A stretch of DNA of 64,000 bases from assembly GCA_022495995.1 (NCBI GenBank), contig JAFEMH010001479.1, positions 163,501 through 227,500 of the forward strand, read 5' to 3'. Made by a program: the position numbers and the translations under genes. Positions 1-9,700 of this stretch are shown piece by piece; position 1 is the first letter of the stretch, and each line of letters opens with the position of its first letter. The notes beneath the pieces are model-generated. The model did no database searches. It was not told the origin of the DNA and saw only the letters and a list, made by a program, of their open reading frames with translations. The stretch comes from Adenophora triphylla var. japonica (lineage: Eukaryota > Streptophyta > Magnoliopsida > Asterales > Campanulaceae).

Positions 1-645
1 CCAATTCATTAGTAAGAAAACCCAAGCTTTCTTGACATCTTGGGGAGTCAAGATGGTGACATCTTCACCTGTTCACCCTCAAGCCAATGGACAGGCAGAA
101 TCTAGCAACAAAATAATCATAAGCAACTTAAAAAAGAGACTGAACCAGAAGAAAGGACGATGGGCAGAAGAGTTACTAATGGTTCTATGGGCTGACAGGA
201 TGACATCTAAGAACGCTACTGGTCAAACTCCCTATTCACTTGTATTTGGAACAGAATCTGTAATTCCAGCAGAAGTACTTGTACCTACGGCCAGATACAG
301 TTTGTTGACATCTGAACATAATAAAGACATCTTGACACATGACTTGGATACTGTAGACGAACTAAGGAACATGGCCAAAGTTTGGATGGCAGCATATCAA
401 CAAAGGGTAGCCAGATCTTACAACAAAAACGTAAGGGTTAGAAGGTTCCAAGTAGGAGACTTAGTCCTACGAAAGGCATTCCAAAATACAAAGGAGCTTA
501 ATGCAGGCAAGCTCGCCCCAAAGTGGAAGGACCCTACCTAATAGATGCACAGGCTGGGAAAGGAGCATATGGCCTGTCAACCTTGGATGGCCAAATGATA
601 CCACGAAGTTGGAACGCCATTCACCTTAAAAGGTATTACATCTAA
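1..645 (+). pseudogene. T1 integrase C-terminal part (end of pol)
   Basis: The reading frame from 32 begins inside the integrase core. The motif NGQAESSNK near residues 19-27 carries the third catalytic acid (Glu) of the DDE triad. The C-terminal domain follows, with VGDLVLRK and KLAPKW, as in Tat-type integrases. The open frame stops at 539-541. A one-base loss near 526-528 shifts the rest, whose frame continues from about 529 to a stop near 644, ending in a basic RYYI tail typical of the lineage. The upstream HHCC finger and first two catalytic acids lie outside the window. The copy is non-functional because of the frameshift. Confidence 0.85.
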
Positions 646-1476
646 ACAATGCTCCCCTTAAACTCATCTCCTCCCAGGTATGGATAATCCTTTATTTATT
701 TGTAACCATTCAATTCCCTATTTACTGTTTTCTTACTTTTCTGCAAATCAAGATGTCACTAACACAACTTGTGGAGAGGCATCAACATAGTTGACGTCCA
801 TTTTTAACATGTCTTTGTTTTGTGAGGTGTTGACATACGGAAATGGGGACATGTCGAAAGTACGCAAAGTCAGAAGGACAATGAATTCTCCTCTGTCAGA
901 GACTGGCCATCTCTTCTCAAGTAAAGGTACACAATCCCTTCTAAGGTTTAAAGAGTTAATTACCTCTTTCTTAAGATGTTAGGTTATCGCACCTTCGCCT
1001 GGAGCGCAAGTTATCTCTTTAATTGAGGTGTGGGGTGGGCCTATATGGGTAAACTCATATAGCTTACCCATTCCCACTCAGTTAAATGATTGATCTCATG
1101 TTTTATTCTTATGGTTATGACATGTACGTGTCATCTTAACTATCTACCGCTTTGACATACTATCATGTCACCTTACGAGCATACAAATGACCATCCAAAG
1201 AAAAATTTCATCCAAAATAAAACAAGCCTTGACATGCTAGAAAATTACTAAACCACAACTAAAACTAAAGTTACCATAAGAACATCCCTAAAAAGTTAAA
1301 ACAACATCCAAACTGCCAAAGTTAAAACGCAAAAGTGTTGGACCAACCCAACACATAAAAGAAATTGTCTTCGGTCCTTATGGACCTATTACATAACCAA
1401 ACAAAATTAAAATTGTCTTTGGGATTCCACCCCAGTAATACCAGCAAAAAACCAGAACGAAATTATTTTACCTTTT
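646..1476. other. T1 spacer between pol and antisense gene, with a hairpin
   Basis: No convincing coding sequence is present. The short open frame at 791-982 has no recognisable content. The sense pol frame ends just to the left and the antisense gene ends at 1477, so transcripts converge here. A stem-loop is visible at 1035-1077: an outer 5-bp stem (1035-1039 with 1073-1077) and an inner 7-bp stem (TGGGTAA 1046-1052 with TTACCCA 1064-1070). Confidence 0.6.
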
Positions 1477-3348
1477 TCAGGTGGCATCTGCCTCAGGTGT
1501 TGCTTTGGGAGTAACTTCTCCAACCTCTGCTGCATCCTTTACAATCGCTTCAAGTGGGCTTGATGACACCTCACCCTCATCTACTGGATTACCTGTCAGC
1601 TTGGAGAAGTAGGCATATTCCTTATTGATATCCCAATTCTGAGCCTTTCCTTCCTGGAACTCCTTCATCATCTTGATCTTACACTGAGAAACGGTTTTAG
1701 CAGCAGCCAATTTGCAGGAACCTTTCACTTCTGCAATCTCCTTAAGGTGATCCTCCTCACTTTTTGCCAAATTGTTCAATAGGTCCTTTACCATCTGCTC
1801 CTGCTCTTCCATCATCTTAACTTGTTGCTCCAAGGTCTTCTCATGCACCTTCACCTTGTTCTCTAACATTATCTTCTCCTTCTTAACCAAAGCAATATCA
1901 GCTTTAGATTTCTTCTTCAGCATCTCCATTTCTTTTATCTTAACTTGTTGCTCCAAGGTCTTCTCATGCACCTTCACCTTGTTCTCTAACATTATCTTCT
2001 CCTTCTTAACCAAAGCAATATTAGCTTTAGATTTCTTCTTCAGCATCTCCATTTCTTTTACCAAATCTTCCAAATACCCTACAGCCTGTAAAATAATAGC
2101 TTGACATCAAAAGGTGTTATAAAAAACTTTTGAAACAGTCAAAACCCAGTTAGTAACATCATACCCCAGATGCAAAACTCATACATTTCTTCTTGAACTC
2201 TCCAACCGGCGTTCCTTCAAAAGTATCTCCAACATCAATCACCTCCTCTTGAATAGCCTTTCTCTTTCTCACCCTGGAGCCAATACCTGCGCTCTCATCT
2301 AAAATAGGGATCTTATTGGGAACTGGCGGAGGTTTCATATCTATCTTAAGAGCGGACTCATCAAACTTGGCTTCAATGTCATCAAGATCGAAATCCGATC
2401 CTGAAACAACTGGTTTGGAGACTGCATTGACATATGAACATTGTCAAAAAGTGTAATGCATTAGATTGATAAACCAAAGTAAAAAGACAATATGCTTACC
2501 TGTAGACATAATGACGGAAGTTGATGCTTTTTGATCTTCCGGAACAACCAAAGGTGATTTCAGTAATCCCCTAGGAGATCTCTTGTCCAGAGGAAGCTTA
2601 AAAAATTCGTCAATCTTGGCTAAGGTGTCTTCAGCCGGTGGGAGTAATTCTCCCCAGTCAATATCTGAAAAGAGGTAAGAACAATTACGATTTCAGTTTG
2701 TTTCAAGAACAGAAAATTACAAAGTTAGGAATTCAAGTACCTCCCTTGTTCCATTTGCTTGATATCTCATTCCCTTCTCCAATGGATGCAATATCAACAA
2801 AGATAAACCTATTTTTCCATCCCCTATCACTAGAAGATGTGGTGTTCATTAAGGAGTTCCTACCTGACCTTTTCATAAAAAGATATCTTTTTGAACCGAA
2901 AGGTTGGAGATCGTACGAGTAGGCTATCTTATGAAGCCCTAGGTTTAACCCATTCTCCCTGTTCACTTTGATAATAAAAGCAAAGATTCTCCAAGCCATG
3001 GGCATTAGTTGAGGGTAAGCAAGTTGGGTCTTTTGAAAGATTTCAGAAACCAACGATGGGAAGGGGTAGCTAAACCCTAGAAGAAAGGGATACTCAAAGA
3101 AAGCAAATCCATTTGGCGGAAACAAAGTCGGACCTAAGACTTACAGAAAAAGGGTGAAAAATTGCACCTTTAGGGAAGTAGCATTGTTGTTTTAGTGATT
3201 CGATTTGGGTATCACTAAACAAACAAGTCTCCTCATCCAGTTTCGCAAGGAGATTTTCACAAACAAAATAATTAAGACTAATCTCTATGGGACCTTGTGG
3301 GGATGGGGCACTCTTAGTTTTGGACGAACTCCACCTCGTCCTACCCAT
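1477..3348 (-). pseudogene. T1 antisense spliced gene (four exons), Transposase_28-like N-terminus plus coiled coil
   Basis: Antisense to pol. Exons as I read them: 3348-2741, 2664-2500, 2421-2165 and 2085-1477, with introns of 76, 78 and 79 bp that start GT and end AG. Phases 1, 1 and 0 match, so one frame runs from exon 1 (from about 3125) to the stop at 1477. Exon 1 carries FEYPFLLGFSYPFPSL and LMPMAWRI-like strings, resembling the plant 'putative gypsy type transposon' domain (Transposase_28, named from memory). Exon 4 is a Lys/Glu-rich coiled coil with an exact-looking 41-residue tandem duplication. A one-base frameshift near 3100 splits exon 1. Copies of exon 1 occur in T2 and T3. The function is unknown; a nuclear or gag-interacting role would be guesswork. 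Confidence 0.75.
1814..2059 (-). repeat. 123-bp tandem duplication inside the antisense coiled coil
   Basis: Two adjacent 123-bp units, 1814-1936 and 1937-2059, are nearly identical (one visible difference, atatcagc against atattagc). They encode 41 residues each and keep frame and heptad register. The near identity suggests a recent duplication. Confidence 0.85.
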
Positions 3349-3484
3349 GGTTGACGGACAAAAAGGAGAACAATGGATGAAAGTAAGAAACAGAGAAATT
3401 TTTACCTTGCAGAAGAACAGCGCCGTAGAAAGCAGGAGTGAAATGGAAGGTTTGAGAAGCTTATTAGGAGACCTTCCAAGCGGT

Positions 3485-3494
3485 TATTTAAATT
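3485..3494 (-). promoter_or_regulatory. TATA-like box of the T1 antisense gene
   Basis: An AT-rich box (AATTTAAATA on the minus strand) lies about 140 bp upstream of the antisense ATG at 3348 and just inside the polypurine tract. T2 has a matching box (TTTAAATAGG) at about 16470-16485 and T3 an AATTTAAAT string near 18060, in the same position relative to the same exon. Conserved placement in three copies supports an internal antisense promoter. Confidence 0.4.
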
Positions 3495-3656
3495 AAAAAA
3501 GGACTCCATTTCCAAAAAACCACTTTTTCCTAAGCATTGCTCCCCAACCATCCATTACCTCCACGTTTCATTGTACCCGTCCCATCATGCAAGCTGGCAG
3601 TTGAACATTTATTGGGAGAAAAACATTTGCCTCTCCAGTTGCCAAGAAAGCCAAAT

Positions 3657-3672
3657 GTTTTTGGGGACAAAT
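3657..3672 (+). other. T1 polypurine tract
   Basis: TTTTTGGGGACAAAT directly precedes the LTR start TGTTG. The same string occurs before the T2 LTR (about 16497-16511) and, inverted, after the T3 left LTR (18036-18050). It is the expected primer for plus-strand DNA synthesis. Confidence 0.75.
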
Positions 3673-4269
3673 TGTTGCGGGTATTTTTCAACATGGTGAC
3701 ATCTTCAGTTGCTCCTGCATGTCAAGATGTTATTCCGCTGCAAGTATTGTTTAATATTTACTTATTTGATTTTTCTTAATATCTTTATTATTATTTTCCA
3801 GTAAATAAGAGAGAAGAATACGGGAAATTTTCCAAGAACGTTCAACACATCTTCAACGGCAAAGATGACTTGGTCTCACGGATGTTGAGAAGATAAGATT
3901 GGATCCCGAGATTGTAGGAACAACTTTTACCCTTTCATACTTACTTATATTTAAGGGGAGATGGAGACGGAAAAACACATGCTCATTCTCACACACTACG
4001 CACATCTCTCTTGTAATCCTCTCCATCATCTTCCGCAGTTGTAACTCAATTATTATAGTGGAACTTTTAAGGTTGGAGACCTAACTCCCGGGGTTTTTTC
4101 CAAAGAGGTTATCACCTCTAAGGTTTTCCTCGTTAACAAATCGTTGTGTCATTCTTCCTTTTCATGTCTTTGTTCCATTTAGTTGAATTCCACAGTCCCC
4201 TCCTTAGTATTTAAATCCACACACTTGTCAAAGTTAAGATTCTGTACTATTATTTTTTCTACCAAAACA
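3673..4269 (+). repeat. T1 3' LTR (597 bp)
   Basis: It starts TGTTGCGGGTA after the polypurine tract and ends ACCAAAACA. It aligns along its length with the T2, T3 and T4 LTRs, which start TGTTGTGGGTA or TGTTATGG and end near ACCAAAA. The family's LTRs are 536-597 bp here. Confidence 0.85.
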
Positions 4270-4355
4270 CCAGGTCACTGGCTTTCTGGCCTTTTCTGGG
4301 TTCTGACTTGCTTATTGTCTTAGCAACCGGCTGGTCTCAGCTTCATCTTCCTCAC

Positions 4356-5908
4356 TCAAAGCCTTGACATTTCATTCAGGCTTCTTAGGGGCAGCATACA
4401 ACAGGAATTATCATTCCTAGGGTTTGGAGGTTTGCTAATGGCTTCCTCACCTGGACCTAGCAACATTTTCAACAGAGCGGGGTCACATTCCTCATCACTG
4501 TCAAGCATATCCCTTCTTTCTCTAGGGGTCAGCCTTCTGACGGTATCTTTGATATTGGCCAAGCACTTTCTGAAGTGGGAGACTCCATCATCGAGAAGGA
4601 TTTCTGCAGGGTCAAACCTCATGGCGGGTTCCTGTTCTTTACTGTTGGGAAGGTTTTCTGGGCTTTTTGGCTTCTGGGCTAACCATTCTTCCACCGTTCC
4701 TTCTGGCATTTCAACTGTGTCTTCTTCAATATCACTACAGTAACTCATGTGAGAACTTTCATCTTGACTCTGACGACCAATGAGGGCAAAAACAGGTCGG
4801 GATACTTGGCGCCATATAAGGGGTATTCTAGACTCTTCCCCTGACTTAGGAATTACCAAGAAAACATCACTTTCGTCATAAGATAGGAAGGGGACCGGGG
4901 TCGCTTCAAACTTTAAGACTCTTTCTAGAGCTTCCATACACTCTTCTTCAGACAAGATCTCAGGGGTGACTCTTAGTACTGCAATGGAGCCTACTCTTCC
5001 CTATGGGGGCTTAGCCTCAATGACGCTTACGTGTTCTAGATCGGCGGGTGGAGCCCACTTCCCTCTTTCAGCTAAAGCTTCGATCAAGTCTCTCCATTCA
5101 CCGACTAAGTCTTTGTAAGGAGTGTTGAATTCTAGGATGTGAAATTCATACTCTGCCTCATCTGAGCTTGCATCCATTTTCTTTTCTGAGCCCTTGCAAA
5201 GGCGACAGACACAATTTGAAGTGATACAGTCCCTCATTCCAGGTCTGTGGTTTTCTACTCCGTCTTGCCTCCGGGTTTCACTTCCGTTGGCTCCAGGTTC
5301 ATTCCTTCTACTGAACTGTCATCATCACTGAAAATCCATCCATTCCTATTCTCATTTCCTACTGACTCTTCGCTGTCAGTGTCTGGGAGATAGGCAAATT
5401 CACAGGCATTGACGAAGTTGGAAAGGTCAGGCTGATACTGGAATTTCGGGATAAGGAAATTTGGCTCAGGCTGAGAGGAGGGAGTGAATCCTGTGGGGTA
5501 ATGCAGAGGCTGCGTAACTGGGATAGCTGTGGCGTTTGCTCTCTGTTGGTAGGGAACAAAGCTGGGTCTTATCTGAGGAGGCGAGGGTGTTGGACCCCCG
5601 ACGGCCTGGGATATTGGAAAGGACTGAAAAGGGGTAGTCCTTGGTATGGGATCATATGTAGATGGAGGAGGGCATTAGTTATAGGCTGGGGGAGCTGAGA
5701 TGGCTGCTTCTAGAGTCTCATCTTCTACCATAACCAGAGAGCCATTGGACTCAACCACTATCTGAACCCCATGACGACGGAGTGCATCAATGAGCAAGGT
5801 TTGTTGTTCCTCATGGACCTTACGACTATTTTCCAAGGCTAAGGCTAGCTCTTCTTCCCTAGTCATCTGGTTACCCAAACCGCTGCTGTTTTCTGTCAAA
5901 TCGGCCAT
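4356..5908 (-). pseudogene. G1 gag-like ORF with Cys-cluster domain, broken
   Basis: Three pieces on the minus strand. 5908-5675 starts MADLTENSSGLG, with a Glu-rich helix. The 5237-5001 piece has the cluster C-V-C-R-L-C followed by LEFNTPYKDLVGEWRDL. The 4955-4356 piece continues the same frame after an in-frame stop at 5001-5003. Between 5675 and 5237 the frame changes, over a Pro-rich stretch. The Cys cluster and following domain match both repeats in the G2 protein at 53848-56022. No CCHC knuckle or standard capsid is visible. Its place between leader and protease suggests it fills the gag position. Confidence 0.65.
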
Positions 5909-6407
5909 TCTGACTCTCTAGACCGACAAAACTGAGGATTCTGGCGAACTATCTGAGAATTCTGCGCTAACAAGCCGCTGACCCGGTATTCTCACCCACT
6001 TCTTTCTCGATGCGGGAAAGGGATAGGAGAGGTTTAGACTCGGGGTAAGTGTTTAGGCTGAAGGCTCAAGCAATATGCAAATTAAGAATCTTCCAGTTTA
6101 CTTAAAACAATGTCTTTTATTAATTTCTATTTGGTTAGAAAAGGGGTTCTGCCCTTCTTTTTCGCAACTACTCTAGATCCTGGATCAGTGGGCTCTGTCA
6201 CTACGTCTATAAGCCCCTCGTATTCCACCTGTATTTCGACCTCCCAGGGTGGACAGCCCCGGCCGAGGGTCCTATAGGGCACGCGGATCCCACCGACCGA
6301 GAGAGAAGAATGCTCCTAACGGGTCTAGCGGGTCATAGGAACTTTTAACGCGCGAGCGATGCGGATTATGGTCAAGGCAATGCCGGGAAAGTCTCGTCTT
6401 TCAGCCT

Positions 6408-6950
6408 TAACAGAATTTCGGCAGAGTTTCACTTGCGCGAATGACGTTTTGACTTTTGGCAATGTCCAAGAAGATAATAGGCATGGGTCGGGCGATAAAA
6501 GCCGAATGACTCAGTGTCACATTGAACTTCGTTGCATACGCTGTGCGTGAGTCAAAGTCAAAGTCAATGCCGGGTCAAGATCTTGCCAATTTTTTCCTTG
6601 TCGGAATTTCGGCAGAGCTCTGCTTGTGCGAAAGATCTTTGGATTTTTGGCACGGACTCGATCTCGACTCTTACGCATCCCGTGCGGGTCAAGGTCAAAG
6701 TCAATGCCGGAGTCAAGATTCTGCCAATTTTTCCTTGGCGGAATTTCGGCAGAGTTTCGCTTGCGCGAAGTATCTCGACTTCCGTCATGGGCTAAGGTTT
6801 GACCTTTACGTATCCCGTGCGGGTCAAAGTCAAAGTCAATTCCGAGGTCAAGATCTTGCCAATTTTTCCTTGTCGGAATTTCGGCAGAGCTCCGCTTGCG
6901 CGAAAGATCTTGACTCTCGACAGGGGCTAAGGTTTGACCTTTACGGGGGT
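6408..6950 (-). repeat. G1 leader tandem repeats, about 136-bp period
   Basis: Three units start near 6551, 6688 and 6823 (spacing 137 and 135), each containing the dyad TGTCGGAATTTCGGCA or a near copy (6599-6614, 6736-6751, 6871-6886). A diverged partial copy lies at about 6408-6450. The dyad core resembles that of the 34-bp array at the same leader position in G2. Confidence 0.8.
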
Positions 6951-7391
6951 ATGCAACTGGGCTATATGACACGGTCTAGACCAAAAACCAACCAAAAGTC
7001 ACGGTTTTGAAATGTGTGACACGGACTGTGCATTGGTCGACACTGGCTGCCATGGGGAGTTTGGGATGATTCCGTGCGCGCCCGGGAGCATCGTAATACT
7101 GTCCGTGACTGCAACTGAACAACCACCCCGGGTTAAAGGGATGTGCGTGCAAAGTGTACATGATATATAAGGTGCGCGTAGTGTGCGGCCTCCTAAAAAT
7201 ATTCCTTTTTGAGTTAAAACAGAAATTTTCAGAAATGTGTTTTAAAGGAATGATTTTCGGGACGGGGGAAAATGCAGCAAGTAAGAACGTAAATTTTCTG
7301 GGAGCCCCGGTCAGTCTTGGAACTGAATAGCCCCAAGCTGCCAAGGCTGCCAGATTAGCCTCAATTTTTGTCCTGGTGGAATTGCCAATGA

Positions 7392-7433
7392 AGCCGCCCG
7401 GTCAGAATCCAGGGAGGATTAAGCCGTACGGCT
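7392..7433. promoter_or_regulatory. G1 leader CG dyad pair
   Basis: AGCCGCCCGGTC (7392-7403) and the perfect 12-bp palindrome AGCCGTACGGCT (7422-7433) have centres 30 bp apart. A homologous two-dyad module with 31-bp spacing sits upstream of the LTR TATA box at 9440-9482. Confidence 0.55.
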
Positions 7434-7810
7434 GCATCAAGCAACTTTCCAGGTTCCAATTTCTTTGATCTGCAGGCTGTTTTCCCGGCCTTTTTGGCAC
7501 CTTTTCAGCTTCCAGCAAGCTTCCTGTTCAGTTTCAGAATATGCACAATTTCCAAGAACCATGGATGCATGCAATGCAATGCAAGGAACATAGGGCAAGT
7601 ATGAGAAACGGATCCGCGGCGGAAGGCTAACCCACTCGGAAAAAGCTTTCTTTTTTTTCGAAAAGAGATACCGGTACGTGGGATTGTTAGACCATCGTTT
7701 ATCCCAAGCCTCGGGTTAGGAAGCGATACAGGAAGGTTAATGGTTTCCACCTATATACCGGGTACCATTTTTTTTTGTTTTAAAAATGAAAGCTTTCTCC
7801 TTTGGTTAAT

Positions 7811-7828
7811 TCCCCAGCGGAGTCGCCA
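7811..7828 (-). other. G1 primer-binding site
   Basis: On the minus strand TGGCGACTCCGCTGGGGA lies 3 bp inside the LTR end, identical to the G2 site at 51241-51258. It would pair with a tRNA 3' end. From memory Ogre/Tat elements use tRNA-Arg, but I cannot confirm the tRNA here. Confidence 0.75.
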
Positions 7829-8694
7829 AACTGTGAATGTGGTGCCCAAGATAGCGGTTCTCCTTTTTGTTTATTTTTATTTAGAACCACTTTCTCGTGT
7901 AAGGGGGATCACCGCCTCACATCAGTTTGGAAACGTCCGGTTTAAATTGAAAAACGGAGTTGCCACGCCATTTTGATTTCCTCAAAACTTTGAAAAAAAG
8001 GATTAGGGTCCGGAGGTTAAGTTACCCTTTGGGAAGAACGGATCGTCGTTCACCCAAAGAGCCTTGTCGAAGCAAGTCTTCCAAGATCCGCTTTCCATAC
8101 TTGCCTTAGTGTTTTCGTGTGTGGGATGTGTGTTTTGAAAAGGAGGGAATGTACCAAGTGGTCTTCCGGACGTATAAACCATGAATTGGTTATCGCTCGG
8201 GATTCCTTGGATTTTTATGTATTAGGGACTTTGGTCTCATTCTCATCTTGGACTTATGATCATCATGATGAGACCTTGGGTCACATGTGATAAAGATAGG
8301 GACACCATTTTTATAGTCCAAGGATGAGACTCTTTAGAAAGGAATGACCTTTGCCTATCAATCCTACATCTTGAGATGATTTGGACTCTTTTGGGACATT
8401 TATGCTCATCTCAAGTGATGATCGGAGATATGTGGCTAGGGTTCATCCTTTTCTAAAGGATAATCCGTCTATGGCATCTTTAAGTAGAGGAAATGATGTA
8501 AAGATAGGACCTTTACACCATCTCGCTCCAAGAGATGCTCCAAGTACCAAGGGGGACTAGGGAAGGGGTATAAAGATTGGATCTTTATATTCATCCTATG
8601 CCTTTTTATGCCTTATGAAGGTCACTAGGCAATCCTTGGAGAGAGATCCAACCATGAGGGATATGGGGAATGCATGTTTAAACTAAAGATGACA

Positions 8695-8985
8695 TTTTTA
8701 ATGAAAAAGATGACATTTTAGGTGCAAAGGATGCTACTTTATGCATAAAGATGACATTTTAATGCAAAGGATGCTACTTTATATGCAAAGATGAAATTTT
8801 TAATGCAAAGGATGCTATTTTGATGCAAAGGATGCTACTTTAATGCAAAGGATGCTACTTTGATGCAAAGGATGCTACTTTGATGCAAAGGATGCTATTT
8901 TGATGCAAATGATGCTACTTTAATGCAAAGGATGCTAGATTATATATAAAGATGTCATTTTAAGAGTAAAGGATGCTACTTTTCA
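8695..8985. repeat. 20-bp minisatellite in the G1 LTR
   Basis: Repeats of GATGCTACTTTGATGCAAAG, most regular between 8800 and 8935, with degenerate versions (GATGACATTTTAATGCAAAG) on both sides. There are no unique spacers, so it is not a CRISPR array. Confidence 0.85.
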
Positions 8986-9408
8986 CCTCACCATGTGAGA
9001 GATCCACTCTAGAACAAGACTTTTTGAGGTCTCATTGTTCATCCTTGGGTTGGATCTTCCATGGATCCTATGTGATAGGGGAAGGGGGGTAATATGATTT
9101 ACATGCCTAAAGATGGGATCTTTAATGACAATATATCAAGTACCAAGCAAGTATAGAGTAATATGTAAAGAAAGGAGCAATATATCACATAAATACAAGT
9201 ATATTTTCAAGAAAAATGGAAGGAGAGGTTACCAATGGTGGTGTTCCTCTATCTCCTTGAAGTTTGCCTAGAGAAGGACCAACTTTGGAAGGTTTTGAAG
9301 AGGAGGGAGGTGGTTTTTGACACTCTCAGCTCTCTGGAATTTTGTGGTGGTATTTTGGCAGAGTAACACTACTGAAAAATCCTCTCTAAAATGAATAGAG
9401 GAGGTATC

Positions 9409-9482
9409 TATTTATAGGCAGTCTGGCAGTGGCTAATGAAGTCGTGCGGCTGTAACCCCAGGGCTAATGAGGCTGTGCGGTC
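9409..9482 (-). promoter_or_regulatory. G1 LTR promoter: TATA box plus two CG dyads
   Basis: On the minus strand the box TATAAATA is at 9416-9409. Upstream of it lie AGTCGTGCGGCT (9440-9451) and GGCTGTGCGGTC (9471-9482, read on +), centres 31 bp apart and 24-73 bp from the box. Transcription would run leftwards into the leader. Confidence 0.55.
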
Positions 9483-9700
9483 TTATCCTGAGATGACTCA
9501 GCTCATTTCTAGAACCATGCAAGGTGGCCTTCTAGAAGGGCTTTTCCAGCGAAGGACTACGTGGAATTTTAATCCCTGGCAAGTCCTTCGCCCCTCGGAA
9601 GGTTTGAATAAGTTCCCAAATTGCCCCTTAACTTTAGGAAAGTCCGAGGAATTGCTGAAAAACATAACCGGAAGGCATGAGCCAGATTTGGGTACTTACA

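Larger units (their letters stand above)
1..4269 (+). mobile_element. T1: Ty3/gypsy Tat-lineage retrotransposon, right part
   Basis: This is the 3' portion of an LTR retrotransposon that enters from the left edge. In order it shows the end of integrase, a non-coding spacer, an antisense spliced gene, a polypurine tract and a 3' LTR ending in CA at 4269. Tat-lineage elements are known for an extra, often antisense, ORF between pol and the 3' LTR, and the layout fits. The next bases (4270-4274, CCAGG) should be one copy of its target duplication. Sequence on the right is gag of the minus-strand element G1, so T1 inserted into G1. Confidence 0.85.
5909..7810 (-). other. G1 5' leader
   Basis: About 1.9 kb of untranslated leader between the primer site and the first ATG. 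Its 3' part (5950-6330) aligns with the G2 leader just upstream of the G2 ATG, including CGTGCCCTATAGGACC and TATAGACGTAGTGA. The middle (6408-6950) is a tandem repeat array. The part next to the primer site carries a CG dyad pair (7392-7433). Open frames here on both strands are by-products of the repeats. Confidence 0.65.
4270..9700 (-). mobile_element. G1: Ty3/gypsy Tat-like retrotransposon, minus strand, 5' half
   Basis: Read on the minus strand: 5' LTR (9700 to 7832), primer-binding site, long leader with tandem repeats, then an unusual gag-like frame that is cut at 4270 by T1. Leader and coding parts resemble G2 (49471-63289) closely enough to call them one lineage. The shared pieces are the same primer site, the same conserved leader string GTGCCCTATAGGACC, and the same Cys-cluster domain. 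The right LTR edge abuts chromovirus K1 pol, so G1 inserted into K1. The pol half is presumably left of this window, beyond T1. Confidence 0.8.
7832..9700 (-). repeat. G1 5' LTR (1869 bp)
   Basis: On the minus strand it starts TGTAAGTACCC at 9700 and ends ATTCACA at 7832. The start resembles the G2 LTR start TGTGAGTACCC. It holds a 20-bp minisatellite, a TATA box, and CG dyads upstream of it. The partner LTR is not in the window. Confidence 0.75.

Noticed and set aside
4432..4743. Plus-strand frame of 103 codons
   Set aside because: Shadow of the G1 minus-strand gag-like frame.
6517..7010. Overlapping open frames of 74-162 codons on both strands
   Set aside because: They arise from the 136-bp leader repeats, share no family similarity, and contradict each other's frame.
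8800..8935. Short regular repeats that could suggest a CRISPR array
   Set aside because: Units are directly tandem with no unique spacers and lie inside a retrotransposon LTR in plant DNA.
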